Source: Nocardiopsis alba DSM 43377
GTDB taxonomy: Bacteria > Actinomycetota > Actinomycetes > Streptosporangiales > Streptosporangiaceae
Length of the DNA stretch: 64,000 nt
Direction: 5' to 3'
NCBI RefSeq assembly: GCF_000341225.1
Contig: NZ_ANAC01000003.1
Coordinates: forward strand, 178,464-242,463
Below, piece after piece: positions 8,513-17,554 of the stretch (within the stretch, counting starts at the first letter, position 1; every line of letters begins with the position of its first letter). Both the position numbers and the translations under genes were made by a program. The notes beneath the pieces are model-generated. The model searched no databases and was not told where the DNA came from. It was given only the letters and a program-made list of their open reading frames with translations.

Positions 8513-9337
8513 TCAGGCGTCGCCGAGCACCCGTTGGATCAGTTCTCCGAGCTCACGGGAGCGTCGAGTGACGACCTCCAGTGCCCGCTCCTTCCGGAAC
8601 GGCTCGATCATCGCCCCCAACGCGTCGTTGCTCACGATCGCCAACCCCAGGACCTCGGCCCCCATCTCCACGGCGGCGATGGTCTCCAGGGCGATCGACC
8701 GACCGACCACGTCCGCCCCCGCCTGCCGGAGCAGCTGGAGTTCGGCCGGGGTCTGCAACTGGGGGCCCGAGGTCGTCACGTACACACCCTCGGCGAGCGC
8801 GCCGTCCACCTGCCGGGTGATCTCCCGTAGGCGCGGACTGTAGGCCTCGCTCAGATCCACGAAGTCGGCCCCCGCCAGGGGCGAGGCGGCGGTGAGGTTG
8901 ACGTGGTCGCGCAACAGCACCGGCTGTCCGGGGGAGAAGTCGGCGCGCAGAGAGCCCGCGGAGCCCGTGAGCACGGCTGTGCGGGCGCCCGCGGCGATCC
9001 CGGTGCGGACGGCGTGCACGGCCGCCATGGGGCCGTGTCCCTCATAGAGGTGCACGCGGCCCATGAAGACGACCACGCGTTTGTCGCCGACCCACATGCT
9101 GCGGATGCGACCGCTGTGTCCTTCGGCCGTGGGCTGTACGAAGCCGGGCAGGTCGACCGCGTCGAACTCGATGTCGTCCGTGCCCAGGGTGTCCGCCGCG
9201 GCCTCCCAGCCGGAGCCGAGCACCACGAGGGCGTCGAAACTGTCGGCGCCCGCGCGGGTCAGCAGCTCCTTGGCCGCCTCCTCCGCCAGCGTCCTGGCCT
9301 CACGGGTGCTTCGGGGTGGCTGCTCTGATTCACTCAC
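8513..9337 (-). CDS. Purine nucleoside phosphorylase
   Basis: 274 residues from the GTG at 9337. It cleaves (deoxy)inosine and guanosine with phosphate to the base and (deoxy)ribose-1-phosphate, downstream of adenosine deaminase in purine salvage. Trimeric-class marks are present: LGSGW (residues ~41-45), GRVHLYEGHG with the phosphate-site His, AVLTGSAGSL, LRDHVNLTAASPL, GPQLQTPAEL and VSNDA with the base-binding Asn. No Shine-Dalgarno is visible. TAGCAT at 9345-9350 (minus strand, TANNNT type) lies seven bases from the start, so the message may be leaderless. It diverges from the lpdA-like gene across 235 bp. Confidence 0.95.
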   Translation of the reverse strand: MSESEQPPRSTREARTLAEEAAKELLTRAGADSFDALVVLGSGWEAAADTLGTDDIEFDAVDLPGFVQPTAEGHSGRIRSMWVGDKRVVVFMGRVHLYEGHGPMAAVHAVRTGIAAGARTAVLTGSAGSLRADFSPGQPVLLRDHVNLTAASPLAGADFVDLSEAYSPRLREITRQVDGALAEGVYVTTSGPQLQTPAELQLLRQAGADVVGRSIALETIAAVEMGAEVLGLAIVSNDALGAMIEPFRKERALEVVTRRSRELGELIQRVLGDA

Positions 9338-9572
9338 AATTCGGATGCTACCTCTGTGTCATCACATGACTCCGCAACGCAACGCTCTTGTGTGCTTCCC
9401 TCCCCATTGCCGGCGATCCGTTCTCCGGGCGGGGGTGCCTTGCGGATTCCGATGGTCGGGATGGTCGACAATGGAGGTAAGCGAGAAAATCAGGTGGTGC
9501 CCAGCCATGCCCACGGTCACCCCGGACCGGGAACGGGCGGGCCGCATCGCCCCGCAGAGGGAGTGAAGCAGC

Positions 9573-10961
9573 GTGACGAAGGTCGTGATCATCGGTGGCG
9601 GACCCGGGGGCTATGAGGCGGCTCTGGTCGCCGCACAGCTCGGCGCGGACGTGACGGTGGTGGAGCGCGACGGTATCGGCGGTTCCTGCGTCCTCACCGA
9701 CTGCGTTCCCTCCAAGAGCCTCATCGCCACCTCCACCCGGACCACCTACGTACGTGAGTCCGCGGAACTGGGCATCCACATCCCCGAGGCCGAGGCCGAG
9801 GGCTGCGTTCCGGCCGTCGAGGTCGACATCCACCAGGTGAACGGTCGGATCAAACGCCTGGCCCGTGCCCAGTCCGACGACACCCGGGCCCGTCTGATCA
9901 AGGAGGGCGTCGAGGTCGTCAGTGGCGAGGCCCGCCTGGTCGACCCGCACATCGTCGCCGTCGGTGAACGCCGTGTCCACGCCGACGTGGTCCTCCTGGC
10001 CACGGGCGCCCACCCCCGTGAGCTGCCCACCGCCAAGCCCGACGGAGAGCGCATCCTCACCTGGCGCCACCTCTACGACCTGGAGGAGCTCCCGGAGCGG
10101 CTCATCGTGGTCGGCTCGGGCGTCACCGGCGCCGAGTTCGCCGGCGCCTACCAGGCCCTGGGCTCGGACGTCACCCTGGTGTCCTCCCGCAAACTGGTCA
10201 TGCCCACGCAGGACTCCGACGCGGCCGAGGTGCTGGAGGACGTCTTCGCCCGCCGCGGCATGACCGTGCTCAGCCAGACCCGCGCCGAGTCGGTCGTGCG
10301 CACCGAGGACGGCGTCCGCGTCACCCTCTCCGACGGGCGCACGGTCGACGGAAGCCACTGTCTGATGACCGTCGGCATGATCCCCAACACGGACGGGCTG
10401 GGTCTGGAAGAGGCCGGCGTCCGCCTCGGAGACGGGGGATTCGTCGAGGTCGACCGGGTCTCCCGGACGACCGTCCCCGGCGTCTACGCCGCCGGCGACT
10501 GCACCGGCGTGAACATGCTCGCCTCCGTGGCCGCCATGCAGGGCCGCATCGCGATGTGGCACGCCCTGGGCGAGGCCGTGGCCCCGCTCCAGCTCTCCAC
10601 CGTCGCCTCCACGGTGTTCACCCACCCCGAACTGGCCGCGGTCGGCGTCAGCGAGGACGACATCCGGAGCGGCCGTGTGGACGGTCGGGTCGTCACCCTT
10701 CCGCTCAACACCAACCCGCGCGCCAAGATGAACGAGGTCCGGGACGGCTTCGTCAAGCTCATCTGCCGTCAGCACACCGGCATCGTCCTGGGCGGCGTCA
10801 TCGTCGGCCCGCGCGCCAGCGAACTCATCCTCGGCGTCTCGATCGCCGTCCAGCAGCGACTGACCGTCGACGACCTCGCGCACACCTTCTCGGTGTACCC
10901 GTCGCTGTCGGGCAGCGTCACCGAGGCCGCCCGTTCCCTCATGCTGGCCTCGCCGGAGTAG
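9573..10961 (+). CDS. LpdA-like NAD(P)H-quinone oxidoreductase / flavoprotein disulfide reductase
   Basis: 462 residues from a GTG with GGGAG upstream. FAD-binding GGGPGGYEAAL opens the protein. A redox-type GGSCVLTDCVPSK (Cys39, Cys44) follows, then a second Rossmann motif (VVGSGVTGAEFA), the GDCTG FAD motif and a dimerisation domain. The best family fit is the actinobacterial LpdA group (M. tuberculosis Rv3303c), shown to be a quinone reductase rather than a lipoamide dehydrogenase. The C-terminal His-Glu dyad of true dihydrolipoamide dehydrogenases (HPTLSE) reads YPSLSG here, so dyad chemistry is absent, yet both cysteines remain. It is a monocistronic gene closed by the terminator at 10990-11026. 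Confidence 0.88.
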   Translation: MTKVVIIGGGPGGYEAALVAAQLGADVTVVERDGIGGSCVLTDCVPSKSLIATSTRTTYVRESAELGIHIPEAEAEGCVPAVEVDIHQVNGRIKRLARAQSDDTRARLIKEGVEVVSGEARLVDPHIVAVGERRVHADVVLLATGAHPRELPTAKPDGERILTWRHLYDLEELPERLIVVGSGVTGAEFAGAYQALGSDVTLVSSRKLVMPTQDSDAAEVLEDVFARRGMTVLSQTRAESVVRTEDGVRVTLSDGRTVDGSHCLMTVGMIPNTDGLGLEEAGVRLGDGGFVEVDRVSRTTVPGVYAAGDCTGVNMLASVAAMQGRIAMWHALGEAVAPLQLSTVASTVFTHPELAAVGVSEDDIRSGRVDGRVVTLPLNTNPRAKMNEVRDGFVKLICRQHTGIVLGGVIVGPRASELILGVSIAVQQRLTVDDLAHTFSVYPSLSGSVTEAARSLMLASPE

Positions 10962-10989
10962 ACGGAGCCCGGTCACGGGTGCCGGAACC

Positions 10990-11026
10990 ACCCGCCGTGT
11001 GGATCAGTGCAGGGCACACGGCGGGT
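10990..11026 (+). terminator. Terminator after the lpdA-like gene
   Basis: A 12 bp perfect stem, ACCCGCCGTGTG (10990-11001) with CACACGGCGGGT (11015-11026), has a 13-base loop and ends in TTT. Confidence 0.85.
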
Positions 11027-11077
11027 TTCGGGCCGGCGCTTACCCCGCCTTGACGGTCGAGGTCTTACTTTTTCGTC

Positions 11078-11416
11078 GTGATCTGTCCGAAATGCCAGAG
11101 CCCGATGCGTACCTTCGACCGTCAGGGCGTCCACATCGACCGTTGCGACGGCTGCCAGGGGATCTTCCTCGACCGAGGCGAGCTGGAGCGTATCGTCAGC
11201 GCCGAACAGCGCCACTACGGCATGGCGCCCACCGACCCCCACATGCCCCCGCCCGCGGACCCCTACGCCCCTCAGGGCGGCCGCCGCCCCTACCCGGACT
11301 CCCCGCGCGGCTACCGCGGGTACGGCGACTCTCCCCGCCCCTACCGCGGGTACGACGATTCCCCCCGCCCCTACCGCCGTCGGCGCAAGGGCTTCCTGGA
11401 ACAACTCTTCGACTGA
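11078..11416 (+). CDS. Small zinc-ribbon protein (zf-TFIIB type) with a Tyr/Arg/Pro-rich tail
   Basis: 112 residues from the GTG at 11078. The N-terminal ~45 residues form a TFIIB-type zinc ribbon: CPKCQSPM and, after ~18 residues, CDGCQGIFLDRGELERI. The remaining half is low complexity with three near-repeats of the type DSPRPYRGYG/D, then RRRRKGFLEQLFD. No ribosome site is visible. TACTTT at 11066-11071 (TANNNT) ends six bases before the start, fitting a leaderless message. Function is unknown: the fold is common in small bacterial proteins, and nucleic-acid or protein binding is only a guess. The next gene begins eight bases downstream and also opens with a zinc ribbon, suggesting an operon. 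Confidence 0.8.
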   Translation: MICPKCQSPMRTFDRQGVHIDRCDGCQGIFLDRGELERIVSAEQRHYGMAPTDPHMPPPADPYAPQGGRRPYPDSPRGYRGYGDSPRPYRGYDDSPRPYRRRRKGFLEQLFD

Positions 11417-11423
11417 TCCGATC

Positions 11424-12128
11424 GTGCACCCTCTGATCTGCGCGCACTGTGGAGAATGGGACCCCGAACCCGACACCGGGGCCGGGGCCCGGCTGCTGCG
11501 CTGCTCCTTCTGCGGACTGACCCGGCCCTTCCTGCGGCTGCCACTGCTGTGCGTGACCGGACCCAGTGGGACCGGGAAGTCCACGGTGGCGCGAGCCCTC
11601 CTGGAAGGGCTCCGGGAACGGTGCGTCGTGCTCGAACAGGACCTGCTCTGGGTGGGCGGTCTGCGCGACCCGGCCGACGACCACCGCCTCTTCCGCTCCA
11701 CGTGGTTGCGCACCGCGGCCATGGTGCAGCAGAGCGGGCGTCCCGTCGTGCTCTGCGGGACGGTGGTCCCTCCGGAATTGGAACATCTGCCCGAGAGGGC
11801 CCTGTTCGACGGGGTCCACTACCTGGCGCTCACCTGCGAGCCGGAGGTCCTCGCGGAACGGCTGCGGGCCCGCCCGGCCTGGCGGGGCTGGGACGAGGAG
11901 CGGATCATCGAGACCCTGGAGTACCAGGACTGGCTGCTGGCCGAGGCCGACCGGCTCCATCCGCCCGTGTCCCTGTTGGAGACCACGGGACGGCCCCTCT
12001 CCGAGACCGCCGAGGCCGTGCTCCGCTGGGTCGACGCACGCCTGTCGGGGCCCTCCGGCGAGGGCCGACCCCGGACACGGGAGAGGGCCCCGGGAGATCC
12101 CGAGGCCCTCCACGTGGACACGGCCTAG
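11424..12128 (+). CDS. Zinc-ribbon P-loop kinase-like protein
   Basis: 234 residues from the GTG at 11424. Residues 1-36 contain two Cys pairs (CAHCGEWD and CSFCGL) that could bind zinc. A nucleoside/shikimate-kinase-like P-loop domain follows, with Walker A GPSGTGKST (~46-54), a later Asp in LEQDLLW, and the lid-like LRARPAWRGWDEERI. The substrate is unknown; related proteins are annotated as nucleoside or broad-specificity phosphotransferases. Cotranscription with the preceding zinc-ribbon gene is likely (eight-base gap). Its stop overlaps the stop of the opposite-strand gene, and the last coding bases contain a hairpin (12083-12110). Confidence 0.75.
   Translation: MHPLICAHCGEWDPEPDTGAGARLLRCSFCGLTRPFLRLPLLCVTGPSGTGKSTVARALLEGLRERCVVLEQDLLWVGGLRDPADDHRLFRSTWLRTAAMVQQSGRPVVLCGTVVPPELEHLPERALFDGVHYLALTCEPEVLAERLRARPAWRGWDEERIIETLEYQDWLLAEADRLHPPVSLLETTGRPLSETAEAVLRWVDARLSGPSGEGRPRTRERAPGDPEALHVDTA
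12083..12110. terminator. Hairpin inside the 3' coding end, between convergent genes
   Basis: GAGGGCC (12083-12089) pairs with GGCCCTC (12104-12110), and CGGG (12091-12094) with CCCG (12099-12102), around an AGAT loop, with one C-A mismatch. It lies within the final 50 bases of the kinase-like gene and just past the 3' end of the convergent gene, so it can serve both directions. Confidence 0.6.
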
Positions 12129-13390
12129 AAGTCGAAGCCGCCGAAGTCCCCGAAGTCGCCTCCGCCGTCGAAATCGCCGCCGTCGAAGTCACCACCGGCG
12201 TCCTCGGCCCCGGCGCCCATCATCCCGGCACCCATCATCGACCCCATCATGGAGCCCATCATCATGCCGGTGAACATGCCCATCATCATGTTCATGCCGA
12301 AGTAGCCTCCCGCGTAGGGGGAGTAGGCGGGGCCGGCGTCGTAGTAGGGACGACGCTCACCGTCGACCTCGACCATGCGCACGTCGGGCTGACCGCCGGT
12401 GCGCACCGCCTGGGCGCACACCGCGCACGCGGTGACCGATCGGGGAGAACCGCCGGGCGGGGCCCAGGTGACGTCCTCGGACGAGGGGCCGTGCTGCGGG
12501 TTGAAGAAACAGGGGCCGCGCCGCGCGGGCACCGGCTCGCCGTTCATCCGGGCCCGGGTGGCGGTCATGTAGTATCGACCGTCTTCCAGGGCGCTGGTCA
12601 CCTGCTTGACCTCTTCCGGCTCCCGGATGGTGTCCAGCAGCGACTTGGCCTGGTCGTAGGAGTCCATGGCCCGGGAGTAGTCGCTCCGGGTCGCGTCGTC
12701 CACCTTGGACAGGTCGATCTCCAGCCGGGCGACGTCCTCGCCGAGGCGCACGACGTCCTCGGTGGCCATCTGCCGGATCTCCTCCATCTGCTTGGCCTTC
12801 TCGGCCTCGCGCCTCTTGCGGCTGTTGTAGACGTACCAGCCGCCCGCGGCCGCGATCAGCACCAGGATCGCCAGCAGGACCAGGCCCGAACCGCCGCCGC
12901 CCGAGGGGGCCTCGTTCTGGGTCTGCGTGGTCTCGACCGCCTGCGGCAGCGCGGCGAGGGTGTCGATCGGGTTGCCGCCCTCGTTGAGCGCGGTCTCCCT
13001 GATGATCGCCGTGTCGTCCAGGTCGGGGGAGGTGACGTAGAAGTGGTCGCTTCCACCCAGGACACCGTAGGCCCCGTCGCCGACCTCGGACATGACGGGT
13101 GCCATGAGCGTGTTGATCCCGGCCTCGGAAGTGGCGACCTCCCCGGGCAGGATCACGTAGTAGACGGGGGTGTCGGCTCCCGAGGCCGCGGCCTCCAGAG
13201 CCCCCTCGTCGGCGGTGGAGATCTGGTCGATGGAGGGGTCGATGAAGACCCCGTCGTTCTCCAGCTCCTCGACGATCTCCTGCGTGGTGGGTGCCTCGAC
13301 GGTGTCGGCTGCGGCGGGGGCCGCGACGGCGCCCATCGCCATCACGAGCCCGGCGGTCAGCACTGTGGGTGTTACCAAGCGGCGCAACAT
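12125..13390 (-). CDS. Secreted/membrane protein with Met-rich and Asp/Gly/Phe-rich C-terminus
   Basis: 421 residues from the ATG at 13390 (GAGAGGAAC upstream). A signal peptide (~1-28, ending AAPAAADT) comes first. An extracellular alpha/beta domain (~30-160) resembles the actinobacterial Rv1476/DUF6676-type small domain. A membrane helix lies near 172-190, and then comes a cytoplasmic coiled-coil-like segment. A conserved domain with Cys residues follows (GPCFFNPQHGPS, CAVCAQAV). The last ~70 residues are striking: MNMMMGMFTGMMMGSMMGS and then repeated GGDFDGGDF ending in FDF. The family is widespread in actinobacteria without a known function. The Met-rich part could bind metal or insert into membrane; that is speculation. 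Confidence 0.75.
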   Translation of the reverse strand: MLRRLVTPTVLTAGLVMAMGAVAAPAAADTVEAPTTQEIVEELENDGVFIDPSIDQISTADEGALEAAASGADTPVYYVILPGEVATSEAGINTLMAPVMSEVGDGAYGVLGGSDHFYVTSPDLDDTAIIRETALNEGGNPIDTLAALPQAVETTQTQNEAPSGGGGSGLVLLAILVLIAAAGGWYVYNSRKRREAEKAKQMEEIRQMATEDVVRLGEDVARLEIDLSKVDDATRSDYSRAMDSYDQAKSLLDTIREPEEVKQVTSALEDGRYYMTATRARMNGEPVPARRGPCFFNPQHGPSSEDVTWAPPGGSPRSVTACAVCAQAVRTGGQPDVRMVEVDGERRPYYDAGPAYSPYAGGYFGMNMMMGMFTGMMMGSMMGSMMGAGMMGAGAEDAGGDFDGGDFDGGGDFGDFGGFDF

Positions 13391-13505
13391 GTCGTTCCTC
13401 TCGCCTCCCTTGTCCACAGGACGAACGGGAGGGCCGGACAGTTCCCGCCGGCCCGGACACGGAACCCCTTGTGGCCGACCTCTCCCACCTCCGGAACGAC
13501 GAGGA

Positions 13506-13529
13506 CCCGCCGGGGGATCTCCCGGCGGG
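13506..13529 (-). terminator. Terminator after the symporter gene
   Basis: CCCGCCGGG (13506-13514) and CCCGGCGGG (13521-13529) form a nine-bp stem with a six-base loop, 25 bp past the symporter stop. Confidence 0.75.
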
Positions 13530-13553
13530 CCCTCATCGGTGGCGAGGAAACGG

Positions 13554-15017
13554 TCAGCTCTTGGAGGCCGTTCCCACGGTGACGCGTTCGCCCTCGGGGG
13601 CGTTCTCCTCGGCGTCCTCGGTGGCGGCCTCGGCGGCCGCCTCCTCGGCGCTCAGGGTGCCCGGCTCGTCCACCGGGACGAAGCCGCTCGGGCCGCGACG
13701 GGCGTTGAAGCGGACCAGGTCGAGGATGCCCTCGCGCTTGGCGACGATCGCCGGGACCAGCGCCTGACCGGCGACGTTCACGGCGGTACGGCCCATGTCC
13801 AGGATCGGGTCGACGGCCAGCAGCAGGCCCACACCCTCCAGGGGCAGACCGACCGTGGACAGGGTCAGGGTCAACATGACGATGGCGCCGGTGGTACCCG
13901 CGGTGGCGGCCGAACCGATGACCGACACGAAGACGATCAGCAGGTAGTCGGTGATCGACAGGTCGATGTTGAAGAACTGGGCGACGAAGATCGCCGAGAT
14001 CGCCGGGTAGATCGCGGCGCAGCCGTCCATCTTGGTGGTCGCGCCGAAGGGCACCGCGAACGCGGAGTAGTAGCGCGGCACGCCCAGGTTCTGCTCGGTG
14101 ACCCGCTGGGTGACCGGCATCGTGCCCATCGACGAGCGGGAGACGAAGCCGAGCTGGAGCGCGGGCCACACACCGGAGAAGTACTTCGCCGGGGACAGGC
14201 CGTTGGCGAAGGAGAGGATCGGGTAGACGACGAACAGCACCAGCGCCAGGCCGATGTAGATCGTGAGCGTGAACTTGCCGAGGGAGCCGATGGTGTCCCA
14301 GCCGTAGCTGTAGACGGCGTTGCCCAGCAGACCCACGGTGCCGATCGGGGCCAGACGGATGACCCACCAGAGGGCCTTGAGCACGACCTGAAGGGTCGAC
14401 TCGGTGAACTTGATGAACGGCTCGGCCGGCTTGCCGACCTTGACGGCGGCGATGCCCAGGACGATCGCGATGACGATCAGCTGGAGGGCGTTGAAGCTGA
14501 GCGAGGTGGTCAGGGAGCCGTCGTCGCCCGCGTAGGTGTCGGCGGCCAGGCCCAGGAAGTTGGCCGGGACGATGCTCTCGATGAAGGCCAGCCAGGAGCC
14601 GTGGCTGGAGGGCTCGGCGACGGTCGCGGCGTCCACGGCGCTGTTGACCCCGGGACGGACGCCCAGACCCAGGGCGACGCCGATGCCCACCGCGATCAGG
14701 GCGGTGATGGCGAACCAGAGCAGGGTCTTCCAGGCCAGACGCGCGGCGTTGGTGACGTTGCGCAGGTTGGCGATGGACGAGATGACGGCCAGGACGATCA
14801 GCGGCGGAACGATCGCGCGCAGCAGGGTGACGAAGGTGCTGCCGATGGTCTGGAGGGTGACGGCCAGCCAGTTCGGCTCACCGTCGCCGACCGGACCGAT
14901 CTGTAGGGCGACGAAACCCAGGAGGAGTCCAAGGAAGAGACCGAGGACGACCTGGACGCCGAAGGAGGGCAGTGGGATACGCCGTTTCGGCTTGACCTCT
15001 GCGGTCTGTGCGGACAC
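13554..15017 (-). CDS. Dicarboxylate/amino acid:cation symporter (DAACS/SLC1 family)
   Basis: 487 residues, about eight membrane helices plus two re-entrant loops. Family marks are the SSIANLRNVTNA N-terminal segment, the serine-rich re-entrant SRSSMGTMPVTQR, PFGATTKMDGCAAIYPA (the NMDGT-like Na-site motif, here KMDG), GSAATAGTTGAI, and VDPILDMGRTAVNVAGQA, in which the family's Asp/Arg substrate residues lie. It imports C4-dicarboxylates or glutamate/aspartate with Na+ or H+. In this locus succinate dehydrogenase and PEP carboxylase genes lie nearby, so C4-acid uptake would fit, but the substrate is not proven. The C-terminal tail is Glu/Ala-rich. It is a single gene with a long AT-richer upstream region. 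Confidence 0.93.
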   Translation of the reverse strand: MSAQTAEVKPKRRIPLPSFGVQVVLGLFLGLLLGFVALQIGPVGDGEPNWLAVTLQTIGSTFVTLLRAIVPPLIVLAVISSIANLRNVTNAARLAWKTLLWFAITALIAVGIGVALGLGVRPGVNSAVDAATVAEPSSHGSWLAFIESIVPANFLGLAADTYAGDDGSLTTSLSFNALQLIVIAIVLGIAAVKVGKPAEPFIKFTESTLQVVLKALWWVIRLAPIGTVGLLGNAVYSYGWDTIGSLGKFTLTIYIGLALVLFVVYPILSFANGLSPAKYFSGVWPALQLGFVSRSSMGTMPVTQRVTEQNLGVPRYYSAFAVPFGATTKMDGCAAIYPAISAIFVAQFFNIDLSITDYLLIVFVSVIGSAATAGTTGAIVMLTLTLSTVGLPLEGVGLLLAVDPILDMGRTAVNVAGQALVPAIVAKREGILDLVRFNARRGPSGFVPVDEPGTLSAEEAAAEAATEDAEENAPEGERVTVGTASKS

Positions 15018-15420
15018 GAAAGTGACTCCAAGCGTGTGAGGGCCGGAGTTCGGGCACGCGTCGACGATCGGCGGAACGCGAGGGTTCTCCGGCTGGGGGA
15101 AAGATGAGTCGGCGCCACCGGAAAGAGGGGTGACGCGGGGACCAAGGGCAGGGCGTGGCGGCGCGCGGCCCGTTACGGGCGGCGCGTGGACCTAGCTACA
15201 CGCTTGACTGGCGAAGCGGCACAGGTCGATGTGCCACCTTCGTGTCAGTCCCCAAATGTTCGTCACGATGCAAGACGATAACCCGATTTGCCCGGCTTTT
15301 CCATACACAGCCGATCGGCTATCTTCCCGGGCCGGCTCGGAGCGCCTATTGCGCAGGCTCTTCCCACCCTCGGACGCGATGAGGATCACCCTGTTCCCCG
15401 CCTCACGGACCGAGGAACGA
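15018..15420. other. Intergenic region upstream of the symporter gene
   Basis: 403 bp without a supportable gene. The part from about 15225 to 15350 is AT-richer than its surroundings and probably carries the leftward symporter promoter, giving the transcript a long 5' leader. Short open frames of 65-75 codons here have no ribosome sites or familiar products. I see no recognisable riboswitch. Confidence 0.5.
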
Positions 15421-15457
15421 CGAAGGGGCGGCGCCGAGGATCGGCGCCGCCCCTTCG
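15421..15457 (-). terminator. Strong terminator after the acyl-CoA carboxylase operon
   Basis: A 17 bp perfect stem with a three-base GGA loop: CGAAGGGGCGGCGCCGA (15421-15437) and TCGGCGCCGCCCCTTCG (15441-15457). It is the strongest hairpin in the window and lies 17 bp past the alpha-subunit stop. Confidence 0.9.
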
Positions 15458-15474
15458 GACGGAACGGAATCGGG

Positions 15475-17241
15475 TCAGGCGTCCTTGATGTCGCAGACCA
15501 CGGCGCCGCCGCTCACGGTCTCGCCGGGGGAGACCTTCAGACCGGTGATCGTTCCGGCCCGGTGCGCGGTCAGCGGCTGTTCCATCTTCATCGCCTCGAT
15601 CACCACGACGGTGTCGCCCTCGGCCACGCTCGCGCCCTCCTCGGCCACGACCTTGACCACGGTGCCCTGCATCGGAGAGACCAGCGCGTCACCGCTCACG
15701 GCGGCACCGGCCCCGCCCTTGCGGGAGGAACGCTTCCTCTTCCCACCGCCGTTACCGGCGGCCGGGGCCGCGGCCACGCCCAGGGAGGCGGGCAGGACGA
15801 CCTCGACGCGTCGACCGCCCACCTCGACGGTCACGGTCTCGCGGGCGCTCTCCTCGGTCTCGCCCGGCGCGCCGTCCCAGGGGGCGATCGTGTTGTCGAA
15901 CTCGGTCTCGATCCAACGCGTGTACACGCCGAACGCCTGATCCGGGTCGGCGGGCGCGAACGCGGGGTCCTCGACCACGGTCCGATGGAAGGGGATCACC
16001 GTGGGCATGCCGCCCACGGTGAACTCGGCCAACGCCCGCCGGGAACGGGCCAGCGCCTCCTCGCGCGTGCGGCCGGTCACGATCAGCTTGGCGACCATCG
16101 AGTCGAAGGCCTGCGGCACGGTGAACCCGGATTCGCAGCCGGTGTCCACCCGCACACCGGGCCCGCCGGGCAGATCGAAGGTGGTGATGGTGCCCGGGGC
16201 CGGCATGAAACCCCGCCCCGGGTCCTCGGCGTTGATCCGGAACTCGAAGGAGTGGCCGCGGACCTCGGGGTCTCCGTAGCCCAACTCCTCGCCGTCGGCG
16301 ATCCGGAACATCTCACGGACCAGGTCGATCCCGGCGACCTCCTCGGTCACGGGGTGCTCGACCTGAAGACGGGTGTTGACCTCCAGGAAGGAGATGGTGC
16401 CGTCGGTGCCGACGAGGAACTCGCAGGTGCCCGCGCCCACGTAGCCCGCCTCGGCGAGGATGGCCTTGGAGGCGCTGTAGAGGCGCTCCATCTGGTCGCT
16501 GGACAGGAACGGGGCCGGGGCCTCCTCCACCAGCTTCTGGTGACGGCGCTGGAGCGAGCAGTCCCGGGTGGAGACGACCACGACGTTGCCGTGGGTGTCG
16601 GCCAGGCACTGGGTCTCCACGTGCCGGGGCCGGTCCAGGTAGCGCTCCACGAAGCACTCGCCGCGACCGAACGCGGTGACGGCCTCGCGCACGGCCGACT
16701 CGTAGGCGTCGGTGACCTCGTCCAGGGTGTGGGCGACCTTCAGGCCGCGGCCGCCACCGCCGAAGGCGGCCTTGATCGCGATCGGCAGACCGTGCTCTTC
16801 GGCGAAGGCCACGACCTCCTCGGCCGACTCGACCGGGTCGGGGGTGCCCGCGACCAGCGGGGCACCGACCTTCTGCGCGATGTGGCGGGCCTGGACCTTG
16901 TCGCCCAGAGCGGTGATCGCGGACGGGGGCGGACCGATCCAGGTCAGCCCGGCGTCGATGACGGCCCGGGCGAAGTCGGCGTTCTCGGCGAGGAACCCGT
17001 AGCCGGGGTGGACGGCGTCGGCGCCGGAGGAGGCGGCGACGGCCAGGAGTTTGGCGATGTCCAGGTAGGAGTCGGCGGGGGTGGAGCCGCCCAGGGCGTG
17101 GGCCTCGTCGGCGACCTTGACGTGCAGGGCGTCCAGATCGGGTTCGGCGTAGACGGCGACACTGGCCAGCCCGGCGTCGCGGCAGGCGCGGGCGATGCGC
17201 ACGGCGATCTCGCCGCGGTTGGCGATCAGAACTTTACGCAC
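15475..17241 (-). CDS. Acetyl/propionyl-CoA carboxylase alpha subunit (biotin carboxylase + BCCP)
   Basis: 588 residues. The biotin-carboxylase N-domain opens with [14 protein letters not shown]. The ATP-grasp domain has the GGGGRGLK loop (~165-172), [25 protein letters not shown] and [10 protein letters not shown]. After a Lys/Arg-rich linker the biotinyl domain ends the protein, with EAMKMEQ carrying the biotinyl lysine, which the BirA encoded at 22164-23024 would modify. It carboxylates biotin for the beta subunit to make malonyl-CoA and/or methylmalonyl-CoA for fatty acids and polyketides. It is the last gene of the leftward beta-epsilon-alpha operon; the 88 bp gap after epsilon could hold a secondary promoter. 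In M. tuberculosis the equivalent is accA3. Confidence 0.96.
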   Translation of the reverse strand: MRKVLIANRGEIAVRIARACRDAGLASVAVYAEPDLDALHVKVADEAHALGGSTPADSYLDIAKLLAVAASSGADAVHPGYGFLAENADFARAVIDAGLTWIGPPPSAITALGDKVQARHIAQKVGAPLVAGTPDPVESAEEVVAFAEEHGLPIAIKAAFGGGGRGLKVAHTLDEVTDAYESAVREAVTAFGRGECFVERYLDRPRHVETQCLADTHGNVVVVSTRDCSLQRRHQKLVEEAPAPFLSSDQMERLYSASKAILAEAGYVGAGTCEFLVGTDGTISFLEVNTRLQVEHPVTEEVAGIDLVREMFRIADGEELGYGDPEVRGHSFEFRINAEDPGRGFMPAPGTITTFDLPGGPGVRVDTGCESGFTVPQAFDSMVAKLIVTGRTREEALARSRRALAEFTVGGMPTVIPFHRTVVEDPAFAPADPDQAFGVYTRWIETEFDNTIAPWDGAPGETEESARETVTVEVGGRRVEVVLPASLGVAAAPAAGNGGGKRKRSSRKGGAGAAVSGDALVSPMQGTVVKVVAEEGASVAEGDTVVVIEAMKMEQPLTAHRAGTITGLKVSPGETVSGGAVVCDIKDA

Positions 17242-17329
17242 GGTGGGAAAACCTCCAGCAGGAGCGTGGAGCGGGTCACGCGCCGACCGCTCGACGAAGA
17301 GTCTAGGGAACGAAGGAGCACGTCAGGGG

Positions 17330-17554
17330 TCACCTCGTGCTCATACGCCAGGCCCCGGGGCCCGGACGCGGCGGGGCCTGCATGCCGCGTGAGCGGTCGC
17401 GCCATCCGGAGACGGTCCGCCGTGGTTCCGACGTCGGTACGGCGTGGGCGGCCGCCGCTCGGGCGGCGAGTACGGCCGTGAGCGCGGCGAGCTCCTCGGG
17501 GGAGGGTTCGCCGCGCACCACGACCAGGTGCGGCGGGTTCTGCGGCGCGCTCAC
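17330..17554 (-). CDS. Acyl-CoA carboxylase epsilon subunit
   Basis: 74 residues from the GTG at 17554, which overlaps the beta-subunit stop by four bases (GTGA). The short N-terminal strand motif [19 protein letters not shown] and the Trp-containing SGWRDRSR tail are the signature of the small epsilon (AccE/PccE) subunits found only in actinobacteria. These bind the beta hexamer and raise activity of the complex. The Ala-rich middle is typical. The four-base overlap implies coupled translation, which would keep beta:epsilon stoichiometry. Confidence 0.92.
   Translation of the reverse strand: MSAPQNPPHLVVVRGEPSPEELAALTAVLAARAAAAHAVPTSEPRRTVSGWRDRSRGMQAPPRPGPGAWRMSTR

Noticed and set aside
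11050..11071. Standard sigma-70 promoter for the small zinc-ribbon gene (TTGACG and TACTTT)
   Set aside because: The spacer is only ten bases. The -10-like element alone is kept as evidence for a leaderless start.
15229..17481. A long plus-strand frame over the carboxylase alpha gene
   Set aside because: It is a shadow of the minus-strand biotin carboxylase gene. Its first part covers the AT-richer intergenic region but shows no start signals.
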